Of a stretch of 64,000 bases of DNA, positions 37,629 to 48,420 are shown in pieces. The position numbers were made by a program, and so were the translations under genes. The notes beneath the pieces were generated by a model, which saw only the letters and a list, made by a program, of their open reading frames with translations, had not been told where the DNA came from and ran no database searches. The number at the start of each line of letters is the position of its first letter. Position 1 is the first letter of the stretch. This stretch comes from Microvelia longipes (lineage: Eukaryota > Arthropoda > Insecta > Hemiptera > Veliidae): NCBI GenBank assembly GCA_018340805.1, contig JACMZG010001908.1, positions 32,338,690-32,402,689 on the forward strand, given 5' to 3'.

Positions 37629-38400
37629 GTGGCATCTTCACAGCTCCTGCCTCTCCTCTTTTCCTCTCATGTATACCACTCATAACATAGAGTATATAGT
37701 TTAGGTAAGCAAACGTTTTTTCCCCTAGTATTATTAGGTTATTTTAACGAATTAAACCTAAAGATTTATTAATATGTAAGAGAAAATTTAACTATGATTG
37801 TGCTGAATCCGCAGAATCCTCCATGAAAAATGAATTTATACTCTACTGCCTATCATAGTTTGCTTTGAAGCGGAATCCGCTTTCTTCCGCTTCATTTTTG
37901 TGACGTATTTAATTTGATACAAACTCTTTGATCCTTCTGGTGCGCAGAATAGCAGCGACACAATACAATCATAAAACTAGAGGTATAAATTTAAAACAAT
38001 TTTAATGCATGATAATCCTGCATGTTTCTAAATTTTATTCTAATATAATAAAATTTAAGAGATAAACATCTTGTTTTGAAATTGTAATAACGTATCTGCA
38101 TTGCGGAACTTCTATGTTTTTCATTAATAACCCTCAGTATATTTGTTGCTAATACAATGCTACTTTAGAAAAAAAAAATCAAATTAATTATATAAATACT
38201 AATCAGAAACGTTTGTATGCAAGTTGTTAAGTTTGTGTCGTGATTAATTTATTTTTTGTATTTTATTATTTATTAATTTTTTTATATATTATTTCTTTTA
38301 TTGTTTTTTTGTGTTATTTATGCTTATTTTATATTTAATTCATACTTTTTTTTAAATTTATGCTTTAATTTTATAAAACATACTTAGTTGATTTATTCGC

Positions 38401-38511
38401 ATGATAACAGAAATTTGTGTAAAATTGTTAATGCATGTATATGTTTTAATTAGTATGGTTATATGTGGCATATTTGTATTCTTTTGCATGGTTTATCTGT
38501 GTAAATATAAT
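38401..38511 (+). other. candidate signal-peptide exon for gene 2 (weak)
   Basis: An open frame from ATG 38401 (or the internal ATG 38455) codes a very hydrophobic peptide, MVICGIFVFFCMVYL. The dinucleotide GT in CTGT|GTAAAT gives a possible phase-1 donor compatible with the acceptor at 40457 (T|AC, Tyr). TATAAAA lies at 38372, but no good initiator follows. In AT-rich DNA such frames arise by chance, so this is only one of three options discussed for gene 2. Confidence 0.2.
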
Positions 38512-38712
38512 TAGTTTTTACATATATTATGGGTAGAAAAAGATGCAAGAAATGTATCTTCACAAGATATTGTCAAAACATTACCTACTTACAACCTTCA
38601 GGTTTATTGTCACTGCTGGACAGAACAGCAATATGATAATGTTGAACCTATTATGGCATATCAATGTCTTTGTCCCTTACTCACTGAACCTCTTTATATC
38701 TCTTCTCTCCGC

Positions 38713-38790
38713 CACTAATGATGACCGCGTTGGTTAAAAGCGTTATGTTTTCCGAGTAAATACTGTGAAGAGACTTTTCTCACACATTAT
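38713..38790 (+). ncRNA. hammerhead-ribozyme-like core, degenerate
   Basis: CTAATGA is followed by a stem GACC/GGTT and then AAAA, where a hammerhead core would read CTGATGA, stem II, GAAA. About 35 nt further on is ACTGTGAAGAGACTTTT, which also follows the cores at 45931 (minus) and, in variant form, 47620. The core changes mean that this copy is probably inactive. Confidence 0.4.
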
Positions 38791-39079
38791 TTATACACAA
38801 TCCACTTGACCAGACTCATCTTTAATTTACTATGTAGTATTATTAAATACTACTAAACGTACAACAATACCAATGATAGGATTTAGTGTACAATAGGATT
38901 TAATTAGTTAGTCTATCCTAATTGCATGTGGTAAATATGCACGTTAATATTTGTGTGCTTATCAGGCTGATCTCGATGTTTGGTTCATAACCTTAAAATA
39001 ATTTGGCTACATTTTAAATCTGATTTTAAACATGAAAATACTGGGTTTGGTGGATTCACTGGAATTGCTGTCTTACGCC

Positions 39080-39831
39080 GTAACCTTTTAGCGAAGTTCC
39101 TTTGGAAAAAATCGCTAATAAAAAAGTTGAACCTCGGACCATGACCAAAATCCGTTTCAATGGTTCCTTATCAAAAAAAATATGTTTAACACGATATCGT
39201 TCTAACGAATAATATTTTTTAATCTAACTTGGTACTAAAATCATCCTTGGAGAGAACACAAAACCCTATTGAAAACCAGAATGACGTCAAAACCCCGGTT
39301 TTTAAGTTTAAAAAATCAGTAAAATTTAAATTCATTATTGTGGCCGCGAAAATTTCCTTTATTTATATTATATTTTATTATACTTAAAGGTCCTTATTTA
39401 TTTTAAGGGCACTGAAACGAATCAAACCGGTCCGAAATCAATATGACCGCTCTAAGTGATCAAAAACTCGAAAAACAATGGTGAATTTCCGGAAACTAAA
39501 ATTGTGGCCCATAAAGATATATTTTAAACTGGGCGTCGTTTCTAATGTCTATTGGGGCGCTGAATCAAATAAACCTGGCACGGAACTTGATACGACCACT
39601 TAAAGTGACCAAAAAGTAAAAAAATAAAACTTTATTTTCCGGAAAATCCTAAATAGGGCCGGTATGACGAGTCATGTTCGATGTTTTTGGGCCAGTGTGT
39701 TGAATGAACATGGCCCGAAATCGTAACGAGCACTTTAAGTACTCAAAATCACGTTACCTGGGTTCGAATCGTGGTAAGGACGAATATTTATAGTTTTATT
39801 CTTATTAAATATGTTAATAAATACAAAATAA
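39080..39831 (+). repeat. dispersed repeat C, joined to foldback B
   Basis: It starts with an inverted pair (TTTTAGCGAAGTTCCTTTGG and AATCGCTAA) and matches 50600-51425 throughout: TTTAATCTAACTTGGTAC, ACACAAAACCCTATTGAAAA, and repeated TCAATATGACC-CTCTAAGTGA blocks. Near its end is a tRNA B-box-like GGGTTCGAATCGTGG (39762-39776). No protein is encoded. Confidence 0.75.
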
Positions 39832-40296
39832 TTCTGTCTCGGTGATTCGTATACCAGGCGAATTTACTTTGGGATGCATGTTTTCCTGCTTAACATTCCA
39901 TTTCTTGCTTAAGATTCCGGTTTATGCTTTATAACATTAGCATTTACATAATTATCAAGCACTACTCGTGACTACTTTTTTCTGTATTTTTCAAAAGGAG
40001 TATACTAAAAACTTTAAAAATAACTACTAATTGAGCTTTGAATTAGTACAATAATGGTGTGCACTGCCACTTTTTGAGGCATAGCTTTGTATAACCAACA
40101 AGATAACTATGCGCATTTCCATTAAAAAATACAGAACAAACGAGTTACGAGTAGTAATTGATAATTGAGTGACTTTAAGTAAGTAACTTTATAACTGAGT
40201 ATCCTTTAGCAAGGATTGGATTTTTCGCATTCCACCGAAACACGCATTTCAAAGAATTCTCGAAATTCGTCCGGCATAGAGTCCACCGCGCCAGAA
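39832..40296. mobile_element. foldback element B (diverged, next to repeat C)
   Basis: The left end TTCTGTCTCGGTGATTCG and right end GTCCACCGCGCCAGAA are diverged forms of the B ends. The interior has the inverted GGTTCCGGTTCATGC-type and AGGAAATGCGC-type motifs. It ends 160 bp before the gene 2 exon. Confidence 0.7.
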
Positions 40297-40456
40297 AGTT
40301 TTAAGTTCGACTGTAACTATTTATGCTGCTACGTACCAAATAATCCATTTGTGATTTTCTCACCCTTGTTTTTGCATTCTTTGTCATTTTCTGGTTATAC
40401 TTTTTCAAATGGTGAGTATTTAATTCTATATTAAGCGATGTACTCACTGTTTTCAG

Positions 40457-41610
40457 ACGTTTTTGTGGCTGATTCAGTCAAGAAAATGCTGGATGTATCC
40501 ATGGATATTAAGCCGGTTTATCGTTTGCTGCACAATCCCTTGGATTCAAACCACCTGGTAGACAATCCTGATAGATTTCTCGACGATAAAGGCATTAATG
40601 TTCTTAAAGACGAAAATGTGGTAACAGAATACAAAAGCGATACGGGAAACAATATACATAAATATCGTTATTATACTTTTGGCGATAAAGACGATGAGTC
40701 TAAACCTAAAGGTTTTATGTACCAATCATATTCGTATGGACATTATAGTAAGCCTATCAATGGTTTAAATGAAAAGACCCAAATCCCTGAAAAGATGTCT
40801 TCTATTGATGATAAAAATACTAAACAACCACATACTTTTAAAGTAAGAAACCTAGATGAAAATTCTAACGGAAAAAATAACAAGATACCAATCTTTTTTA
40901 TTAATATTGATGGAAAAGCTTCTACTTTGACTCAAGAAATTGATGGAAAAACTCTTATCAATCCACCATTATCTGACCAAGCCAATGATAATCCTGTCTT
41001 TTTAGTGAAATCTCCAAAAGTAATGCCTCATAAAAATAGTAACTCTGACGAAGAGAACCTTAAAAAAACCTCAGGGACGAAAGAAAAACTCAATAAAGAA
41101 AAAGATAAAAAAATGCCTATTGATGTGAAAGTAGTTGGTATTGGTTCAAAGTCTAAAGTCGACTCTAAACAATCGGAAGATGAAAAATTTGATTTCCCTC
41201 AATTCAACAAAATATTTTTAACTGAAGGTTTAAATTTGAATGCTTTTGATCAAATAAAAAAAGATGGAAATAAAGATGAAAGTGATCTCATAAGTTCAGA
41301 TTTTATTGAATATCCTCCGAAACCTGATAAAGAAATCATTGATAACATTAAGGAAAATGATTTTCATCATAATAAACTTGATGCACATGATGATTCAAAC
41401 TCAGAAGAAACACCGACCACTACGCCTCTACCTTCCTTCCCAAGACCTTTGGAGAGACCAGACTATGTGTTGGACCACGCAACACCCTTGCCACCAATTC
41501 ACGAGGATAAAGGAAAATCCACTTCAAGCTCTTTTAAACAAACTTTATTTGCATTCTTCTCAAAATTGGCTAATTTAGTTAACCAATTGAAACGATCTTT
41601 ATGGATGTAA
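40457..41610 (+). CDS. gene 2, terminal exon: charged cysteine-free protein, probably secreted
   Basis: An acceptor (CTGTTTTCAG, 40456) opens a frame in phase 1 that codes about 384 residues to TAA at 41608-41610. An ATG at 40438 is in frame but lies inside the acceptor tract. No known domain was recognised. The N-terminal part (DVFVADSVKKMLDV...) looks like a short helix. The middle is rich in Lys, Asp, Asn and Ser, and a Pro/Thr stretch (TPTTTPLPSFPRP) lies about 60 residues from the end. The last 25 residues (SFKQTLFAFFSKLANL...) form a likely amphipathic helix. There are no cysteines. Its first exon is unknown: gene 1 exon 1 (G|AC, Asp), the hydrophobic frame at 38401, or a short frame ending at 40411 before GTGAGT would all fit the phase. 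Confidence 0.75.
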
Positions 41611-41779
41611 AGTTTTGTTAATTTGACTATGTAAAATAGATGTTTATTTTGTGTAATTGCTTTTATTTAAACCTTACATTTTTTATATCTGTTGGGTACA
41701 AGGTATGATTTTAGTTTCTGTGTAGGGCTGGATCTAGTTTTTACATCTAGTAGGCATATAAAAACAAGCTGAAATAGGT

Positions 41780-41905
41780 TCAGATGGTCCTAAAAACACC
41801 TAAAATGGATAATTCAAGTGAAATCTCGGGTTAAAATTTTTTGGGTGAAACCAATACTTTTCCTCTATATACCTTCTGTATAAGAAGGTGAGGAAAAGTA
41901 AAAAT
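41780..41905 (-). repeat. 5' fragment of repeat family A
   Basis: Read on the minus strand it gives CCTTCTTATAC, AGGAAAAGTATTGG, CCCGAGATTTCACTTGAATT and ATCCATTTTAGGTG, the start of family A. The rest is missing. Confidence 0.65.
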
Positions 41906-42135
41906 TGATTGTGTTTCTCTTCAAATCCGAAACCAAGATTTCATTATAATCATCAGTTTCGGCACTCCCACGCCTTCCCTACCACACAAGCCATTCCACT
42001 TGCTAATTCTTTTAAAGGAAATGTGCTAAAATATCCTCTACTTAATTATAGGATAAAGGTGTTAATTATCTAGAAAGTAGCCAACGTTTGTGTTTTTTGC
42101 TAACTCGATAAAATAGATGCTTTTGTGCTTTATTG

Positions 42136-42141
42136 AATAAA
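42136..42141 (+). promoter_or_regulatory. possible polyadenylation signal of gene 2
   Basis: This is the first clear AATAAA after the gene 2 stop, 526 bp downstream and beyond the family A fragment. Weak on its own. Confidence 0.35.
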
Positions 42142-42872
42142 ATTTCGAGAAATTGTTGTATATTTTACTTAACAATGTCACTCACATACATTGGCTCCTA
42201 ATAATGATGCTTTTCAGCCGAACTATCTAGTCTATGTAGACCATAAAGCAGACTCTCTTCTACTATAAGACAGAATTAAAGGACACGCAATTAAGTAGAA
42301 GGTGTCACTCTGGCTCAAGAGGTACTAGATACTAGGGTTCTTTATATTAATATAGGAATCCTTTAATTTTACTGTTAATTAAAATGGTAACACAACTATG
42401 GATAGGTTCCTTCAGCTTGATGATGTTAAAATAGACAATTTTGAGCTGTAGTGGACGCAAAAGAGGTGGTTCGACTCTGACGGGGGCCCTGGGTCAGATT
42501 CATAATTACAAAAGTTTAACACAGTATAGACAGTAATTAACTATATTATTAAGCTTGGAGTAAGCATCACATTCTAAGGACGAGCAAAGCTATTTCAAAG
42601 TTGTGATAAAAAGTACCGATGTACCCCTTACCCAATTTTAAATTAAAGTTTTAACCCCAAGGCATTAATTTATACCTTAAGTTAGTAAGATTGGTGACTT
42701 TGGTTAACTTGTTAGTTTGTTTTAGGAATAAAAGGGAGGTGATAGGTCCCCTAGCAGACAAAGCACGTTGTTGTCAAACCCATTTTGCTAACTTTTTAAA
42801 AGTATATAGAGTGTTCTATACCCTGTAACTACTCCTGTCAACTGCACTAGTTGACTCTAACACCTCGGACGA

Positions 42873-42906
42873 TATATATAAGGAAGTGTATAAAAATCTC
42901 AGTCAT
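42873..42906 (+). promoter_or_regulatory. TATA/initiator pair, possibly of a decayed LTR
   Basis: TATATATAAG (42873-42882) precedes TCAGTC (42899-42904) by about 28 bp. The region from TGTTGTCAAACCC (42769) to GGTTACCA (42955) starts with TG and ends with CA, as a solo LTR might, but no target duplication was found and no ORF follows. Confidence 0.3.
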
Positions 42907-43149
42907 CTCGAGATTGTTTGGGTTCCCTCTCCTTGTAAATTAATTCGGTTACCATATTAAAATAATAATAATATGGCTAAACTTTACACTAAGTGATAAT
43001 GAGCTTCAATAAATCTAGGCAGGTAAAATTTGAAAGGATCAATTTTGCTAACATTTTTCTTGAAACATTTATAGCATAAACCACTGTTAAGATAATAGCT
43101 TTTCGTAATATTTGCGTCATTCGCTCTCCTCCATATTGGTTTTAATTTA

Positions 43150-43960
43150 CCTCTTTTCTACCGAAGGTATTAAAAAGCTGAAACCGGGATTTCTACTAAA
43201 ATTATCCATTTTATTTGTTTTTAATAACTTTTAAGTGGTTTTTACCTTCGTTTTCTATTTGTTTATGTGCATGTTTGTTAGCATCGTAGCTTCCTGTCTG
43301 TTATGTTAAAGACTTGATACGAGGTACAAAAATAAATCTTTAAATCTAAATATGCTATCCGTAAAACATTCTATGATGTCATTAATCATCATTAAAGACT
43401 CAACAATTTTTTTTAAAAAATCAGAAAATCCTGTAAAAAATAACCGGATTGATTTGAAGCATGCAAGCAGTCCTATCAAGACCAAAAATTTCTAAAGTTT
43501 AATTTCATTATCAAGATTAGTCAAATTTGTATCATATGCAAGTATATGTCTTTGATGAATCGTTAAAATTCGAAAAACCATCTATTCAAGTTAAAATTAA
43601 GCCTGATTAAGTCTCTTTATGTATGCGTAAAGGGACTAGTATTATAATAGTACTATATTATGTATAAGTATTGCAATAAATACTTATTTATTATAATAAA
43701 TAAGAATACTACATTTATTTTCAATAAGGCTGATTCTGCGGTTTTTGTCGGATCACTAATGTTAACCATCATTGAGCTATGTCAATTCCTAGATTGGTTA
43801 CAGCTGGGAGTTAAAGTAATATTTACTGTCCAAGGACGAGGGAAGCGAGAAATTCAATAAATCATAAATTGAGCAATTTTCTTATTTAGAGTACGAGTGA
43901 AGCGAGTCCGAAGTTGTTAGGAAAAATTTTGAGTTACCCCGTATCCGATGTTTTGGTTGT
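43150..43960 (+). repeat. repeat family A, long copy
   Basis: The order is CTGAAACCGGGATTTCTACT, ATTATCCATTTTA, GTTAGCATCGTAGCTTCCTG, an AT-rich middle, then AAGCGAGTCCGAAGTTGTTA and TTGAGTTACCCCGTATCCGA. The middle part (43600-43840) holds extra AT-rich DNA. Confidence 0.75.
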
Positions 43961-44379
43961 TTTCAAAATTTCAATAAATTTTTAAATAAATTAATGAGTT
44001 GTATCTTTGAATCCCACTAAATGGGGTGTAACAATAGACCCGAGAAATATATTGCTAATTAAGGATACCCAAAGAATGTTCGGGAAACTTAAATGTCTTA
44101 TGAATTATAGAAAGAACAACATGACGATGAAATTATTATTAATTCCTAATAATTGAAGGTCGGAAAATATCTGCTCATTTCACTACATTTTAGCGGTTAC
44201 GCTACATTTTAAATTCTTCGCCTCAATACGTGCTGATTGCCAAACTTGCAATTATGAGACACATTCAAAATAAATTATTTTACTTTTTTATGAAATGTTC
44301 AATACTGAAATTTCAGTCTGATACTATTTGTAAGATTGTAAGCATGGGTAAGATTTGTATTGTTTTAGTAGTCCCTCCG

Positions 44380-44645
44380 TCGTACCTGTCTTGTTAGGTT
44401 TGTTTACACTTTTACATAAAGAGTACCTTTATACCTTTTATGTACTCTCTGGTCTTACTTAACTTAGTCTACCCTAGACTGAACCTTTACCTAGGTTTAA
44501 ACCTAAAGCATTGTGCAAGCGTAACATCTGTAGCATGTTTCATGGTAGGGAGTACCGTCACCTTGGTTCGCCCCACCTTAGTCTTCTCCAGCAACGGAGC
44601 TAAACATTCAGTCAGCCGGCAACGCTCTATCCTTATACATTGAAA
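44380..44645. other. GC-richer patch, unassigned
   Basis: An open frame (44440-44643, 67 codons) runs through it, but the translation has no family features. Short inverted pairs (GAGTAC/GTACTC, CCTAGGTTTAAACC) suggest an old repeat. Confidence 0.3.
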
Positions 44646-45186
44646 CTTGTCCTTCGAATATATCGTTATATTGTGAACGCTAAACTACGAATATAATTTT
44701 CTTTTATAAGCAAGTGAGTCAAAATAAATTTTTTTTACGCATTTTTGGAATCAGGTTAGATTAGCTGCATAAATATACTACAGTCAACTTATGATGTCCT
44801 TATAGTTATAAGCCAAATCCTAATTTCAAAGGGCTAAATTTGGCTAAAGAATCGAATTAAATATAAGACAACTGGAATTACTGAAAGTGTTAGGTCACTT
44901 ACTGCAAACTACAACTTGAGATATCTAATGTAAAATATTATTGTAAGATATAATTGATTATTTATTTAGTTTCTGCTGTTGAGAATTATCATCTTAGTGT
45001 AATGTAACTTCTGTGGCAAATAATGTGTGAAATAATTTTTATTTTATTTCAAATCACTGATTTTCCTGTAAAGGCTGAGGAAAAACCATATTTTCTTAAA
45101 TGAATTGTTACATGCATAATTTCATATTGTTTATGTATTGTGCAATAAGGAGCTGGAATAAGTAGCTCTTTACTCTTTCTCTGTTG

Positions 45187-45227
45187 GCATTAAACCACTT
45201 AAAGATATTGAACTAAAATCCGTTTAA
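45187..45227 (+). pseudogene. possible decayed copy of the start of gene 1 exon 2
   Basis: GCATTAAACCA at 45187-45197 is identical to the first 11 bases of gene 1 exon 2 and follows a pyrimidine tract (CTCTTTCTCTGTTG). In the same phase it reads IKPLKDIE, like IKPSNDLQ, then stops at 45225. The acceptor AG is lost (TG). The match is short and could be chance. Confidence 0.15.
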
Positions 45228-45550
45228 TCGGTCTAGAAAAATCTGCATAATAAATGCATTCCCCATTGCATTTTTATTTTACATGTTCATATGACTTAGT
45301 AGCATAATTATCATACTAATTTTATCCTTAAATTAAATTTACCTTCTCAGTTTGTTGAACAAAAGATCATGGTGAGACCTGAAAAATATGAAATATTTTT
45401 TATGTTATTTAAATTTATTTATAACTAGCAGTGCTATCAAACAACAAATTATTAATCATTCCTTTGAGGACTACAAGTTGTTGTAACAGCAAGAAAATTC
45501 TTTGTTTAAGGTGTTTTTGTCTATCTGGCGATTCTCAAGCCGTGCTTGAG

Positions 45551-45590
45551 AAACTTCGATGGCCAGTTTGGCCGAAACGTCACCACAATA
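45551..45590 (+). ncRNA. hammerhead-like motif GGCC-loop-GGCC-GAAACGTC
   Basis: A 4-bp stem GGCC/GGCC with loop AGTTT is followed by GAAACGTC, as in stem II plus GAAA of hammerheads found in Penelope-like elements. The CTGATGA side is degenerate (CTTCGAT). Just upstream TCTCAAG/CTTGAGA (45532-45550) forms a 7-bp hairpin. Confidence 0.35.
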
Positions 45591-45859
45591 ATTTATTTTT
45601 TATTATCCCGTTCTTGGACTATTAACATTAAAAATAAGAAAAAATATAAAATTAAAACTTTATTTTTGAAGATAAGTTACAAATAAAATTAGTAGTACTC
45701 AAGATACCAAAATATGAATAGGTAATGATTGTGATTTTAAGATGTTAAATCTCAAAAATTAAAAATGAAGGATGTAGCTTAAAAAATAAATGGGACTAAA
45801 AATTGTTTTTGGCGAACTACAACTTTAATTTTGGATGTTTTAGAATGAGCATGAATGGA

Positions 45860-45965
45860 GTCCATCGTAATAGAAGGAAAGAATAAAAGTCTCTTCACAG
45901 TTAAAGATTTTATTCAAAGTTAAGCAGAGCTCTTTCGACCTAACAAGAGGTCATCATTAGTGCCT
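45860..45965 (-). ncRNA. hammerhead-ribozyme-like core, best stem II
   Basis: On the minus strand CTAATGAT is followed by a perfect 5-bp stem II (GACCT, loop CTTGTT, AGGTC) and GAAA (45935-45960). Downstream it reads GAGCTCTGCTTAAC and then GTGAAGAGACTTTTATTC, as in the other copies. The core G of CTGATGA is an A, so activity is doubtful. No cleavage triplet could be assigned. Confidence 0.45.
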
Positions 45966-46132
45966 ATTTAACAAATAAGATAAAAAATGTCAAAACAAAA
46001 AAATAAAATTACAAATTATACCAAAGAAAACAAATATATTACAGAAAATGGAGTGATAAAAAAACTAACTTTTATTTTGGACTTTTTAGATAATCATTAG
46101 AACTTTGAAGTTTTAATTATTTAAAGAGATGA

Positions 46133-46234
46133 TCAGTCACCATGTTGTCCAGAGCCACCATAAAACGCCAGAGGGTTGATTTTCTCACAGTATGGTCCAG
46201 TAAATCCTGCGGCTAAATGATACCTGCCGCTCAT
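46133..46234 (-). pseudogene. possible EGF-like domain remnant
   Basis: A minus-strand frame (stop TAG upstream, TGA at 46133-46135) reads AAGFTGPYCEKINPLAF. The GFTGPYCE part fits the end of an EGF domain (C-x-C-x2-G-[FY]-x-G-x2-C), with the expected upstream Cys replaced by Tyr. About 140 nt upstream on the same strand another frame reads ECKNGSC, which fits the middle of an EGF domain. The spacing is too long for one EGF domain and the frames differ, so this is either a broken relic, two exon pieces or coincidence. No gene on this strand was found nearby. Confidence 0.3.
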
Positions 46235-47129
46235 GTGATAGAAAATCGCCTCTGGGCTCTTAGACTATAATTAAAACCTTCTAATTTTCTATGACATACC
46301 CTGAAAACAGCCGTATTACAACTTCCATTCTTGCATTCCATGCAGCATTTCAATTACTCCAGTTGAAGAAGATGGTATAATTATTAAAATCATTCAAATG
46401 AAAAGTACACTTTCGTTAAAGGCGAGTGGTCAATGCGGTTGACAAACTTTCTATAATGTCTGTTTGGTGATAAAACAGCCAGATGTGGACAAAGTGTTGG
46501 CATTGTTCGTTAGAAAATGTCACTACTCTGTTTGAATTTGTTAGTGTGAGCTTTAGAATGTATTGATGCTTATGCAGAATATATTAATGCTTAACTAAAG
46601 TAAGAAATGGACATTTCCCAAGAATTGGAAAAAATATTTACTGTAGTAAGTATAGTAACCTTTTCTGCTTGAATATTTCCTTTAGCTTTCGTGTTTTTAC
46701 TTAACATTATTTTGTTCAAGTAAAAAACATACTTGTAATTTCTTCCTCTTAGAATAATAGAAGTATCTTATCTTGTCTGTCATCATAATTATTAGTATTT
46801 CTAAAACTAACCTTCGTATCTTGCTGAATAATTTTATTATTCCGATCTCATCTAACCGGTTCAGTCTCCTATTTTGACAACAAACCAGTTTTCCTTTTCA
46901 TCTGAATCCAAGCAAATAACTAAAATAATCAAATGTTTTTTTTATGTAATTAAGAAAAAAATGTTTTCGAGGTTAATAATAAGTATTGACTTATGCATTT
47001 AATTTAAAGTTGCCACACTGACTTCTTTGTTTATTGGCTAAATTATATTTCAATTCATTAAGATCATTGTAATGTCGTAACAATCGTGCATTAGGTTTTG
47101 CGTTTAAACACTAGAAGGGCCAGTGTTGT

Positions 47130-47300
47130 GATTTTTACTTTTCCTAATTTATATTGTTGGTATAAAGGAAAAGTATTGTGTTTGCATTAAAAACCTGAAG
47201 TCGAGATTTTACATGAATTATCCGTTTCAGGTATTTTTTTACTCCTCGTGAGTGGTGTTCATAAGTTGTTTATCTGTATGTGAGTGTGTCTATTATCATC
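47130..47300 (+). repeat. 5' fragment of repeat family A
   Basis: GGAAAAGTATTGTGTTTGC, CCTGAAGTCGAGATTTTA, ATTATCCGTTTCAGG and GTGAGTGTGTC occur in the usual order, and then the copy is cut short. Confidence 0.7.
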
Positions 47301-47456
47301 TTAGTATATGTATTTATGCTTAGGAGTTAAAATTTTGTATTAAAATGTATGTAAATAATTGTAGTAAATTTATGTATTTCATTATAAATGTATTATTTTA
47401 TAATCCCTGTTGGTAGATAATTTTTAAGGTAATTCCATATTTTTGTGACAGTATAT

Positions 47457-47675
47457 GTATTTAAAATAAAGCATAACTGGCTTTAAACCTACTAAAGGCC
47501 ATCGTCAGTGCTGGTCAGATATTAGGAAGGTTTTGAGTCTTTTCTTAGTATTGATTGATATACGACATTAAGTTTCTGTTAGTCTTAATGTGACCTTACT
47601 TCCTAACATCTCACCGGCACTGATGATGACCTTAAGTTAGTTGAAAGTCGGTTATGCTTTATTTAAAATAAATAT
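47457..47675. mobile_element. palindromic element with hammerhead-like cores in both arms
   Basis: Two arms of about 75 bp (47457-47531 and 47596-47675) are inverted copies. The right arm carries CTGATGA (47620-47626) and GAAA (47643-47646). The left arm read backwards carries CTGACGA, a GGCC/GGTT stem and TAAA. Both continue into GTTATGCTTTATTTAAA. This is the only CTGATGA...GAAA pair with all core letters, but its stem II is poor. Confidence 0.65.
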
Positions 47676-48343
47676 TTACATTAGTGGAGAGACTTATTTT
47701 ATAACTCTAATCATGAGGAACTCATCTACCGGTCATAGTTTGAATCCTAAATAATTATTTTTTAAAGAAATCGAACACTGTATAATATATTCATAATAGA
47801 TTATTTCTAATTACCTGTGATTTTATAAATACTTTATAACTATAAACAAAATGATTCTGTATAGTCAAGGTCATGTTGGTTATAAAATATTTTACAGACT
47901 ACCCGTATGCTACAGCGGGTAAGAAGTTAATTTTAATACAATTGTATACTTTATTTCCCATGCATAGTACTTGCGATAATATATTGTTAAGTACATGTGC
48001 GTTTGTTGTTTAATTTATTATAATAAAAATAAATAATCTCACTTTAATAAATGGTGTCATACAGGAATAATATTAGTGAAACAATACACCGACAGCGGCG
48101 TGAAACGCTGCCATAGTAATATAAGGAAATAATGCATTTTATTATTGTTGCTTCGCTCATTTATTATTTTTCAGCCTTGGTAGAGTTAAATTAATGTACT
48201 TTGGTTCACTGGTCTTGACCGGTTAATGCCCTTTGATTGGCGAGTCTTTATTATGCACTGAAAGATGAAAAGGTCTCTTAATTTATGTTTAAGGGTAAGA
48301 TGTCTTGTCTAAGACATCATTAGGAGCACCGAAAGGTGGAAAT

Positions 48344-48420
48344 TCCGAGTGGTTTAAGGCGAGCATAGCTTTATGCCTTTCAGCTATAGATTGATCGATG
48401 CCTGTTTCGGCTAGAGTTAG
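48344..48420 (+). repeat. tRNA(Ser/Leu)-like SINE head
   Basis: TCCGAGTGGTTTAAGGCGA (48344-48362) is close to the A-box region of tRNA-Ser/Leu, and GCCTGTTTCGGCTAGAG is a weak B-box partner about 40 nt later. No full tRNA fold is possible. A perfect 8-bp hairpin (GATGTCTT/AAGACATC) lies just before it at 48299-48318. Confidence 0.4.

Noticed and set aside
40216..40434. Open frame ending before GTGAGT at 40412, as first exon of gene 2
   Set aside because: The phase fits and the peptide is hydrophobic, but there is no in-frame ATG, its start lies in a repeat and the intron would be only 45 nt. Kept only as an alternative.
42430..42495. tRNA-like GGTTCGACTC word
   Set aside because: No A box or pairing arms were found around it.
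44440..44643. 67-codon open frame in a GC-richer patch
   Set aside because: No domain, signal peptide or splice context; surrounding inverted words suggest repeat DNA.
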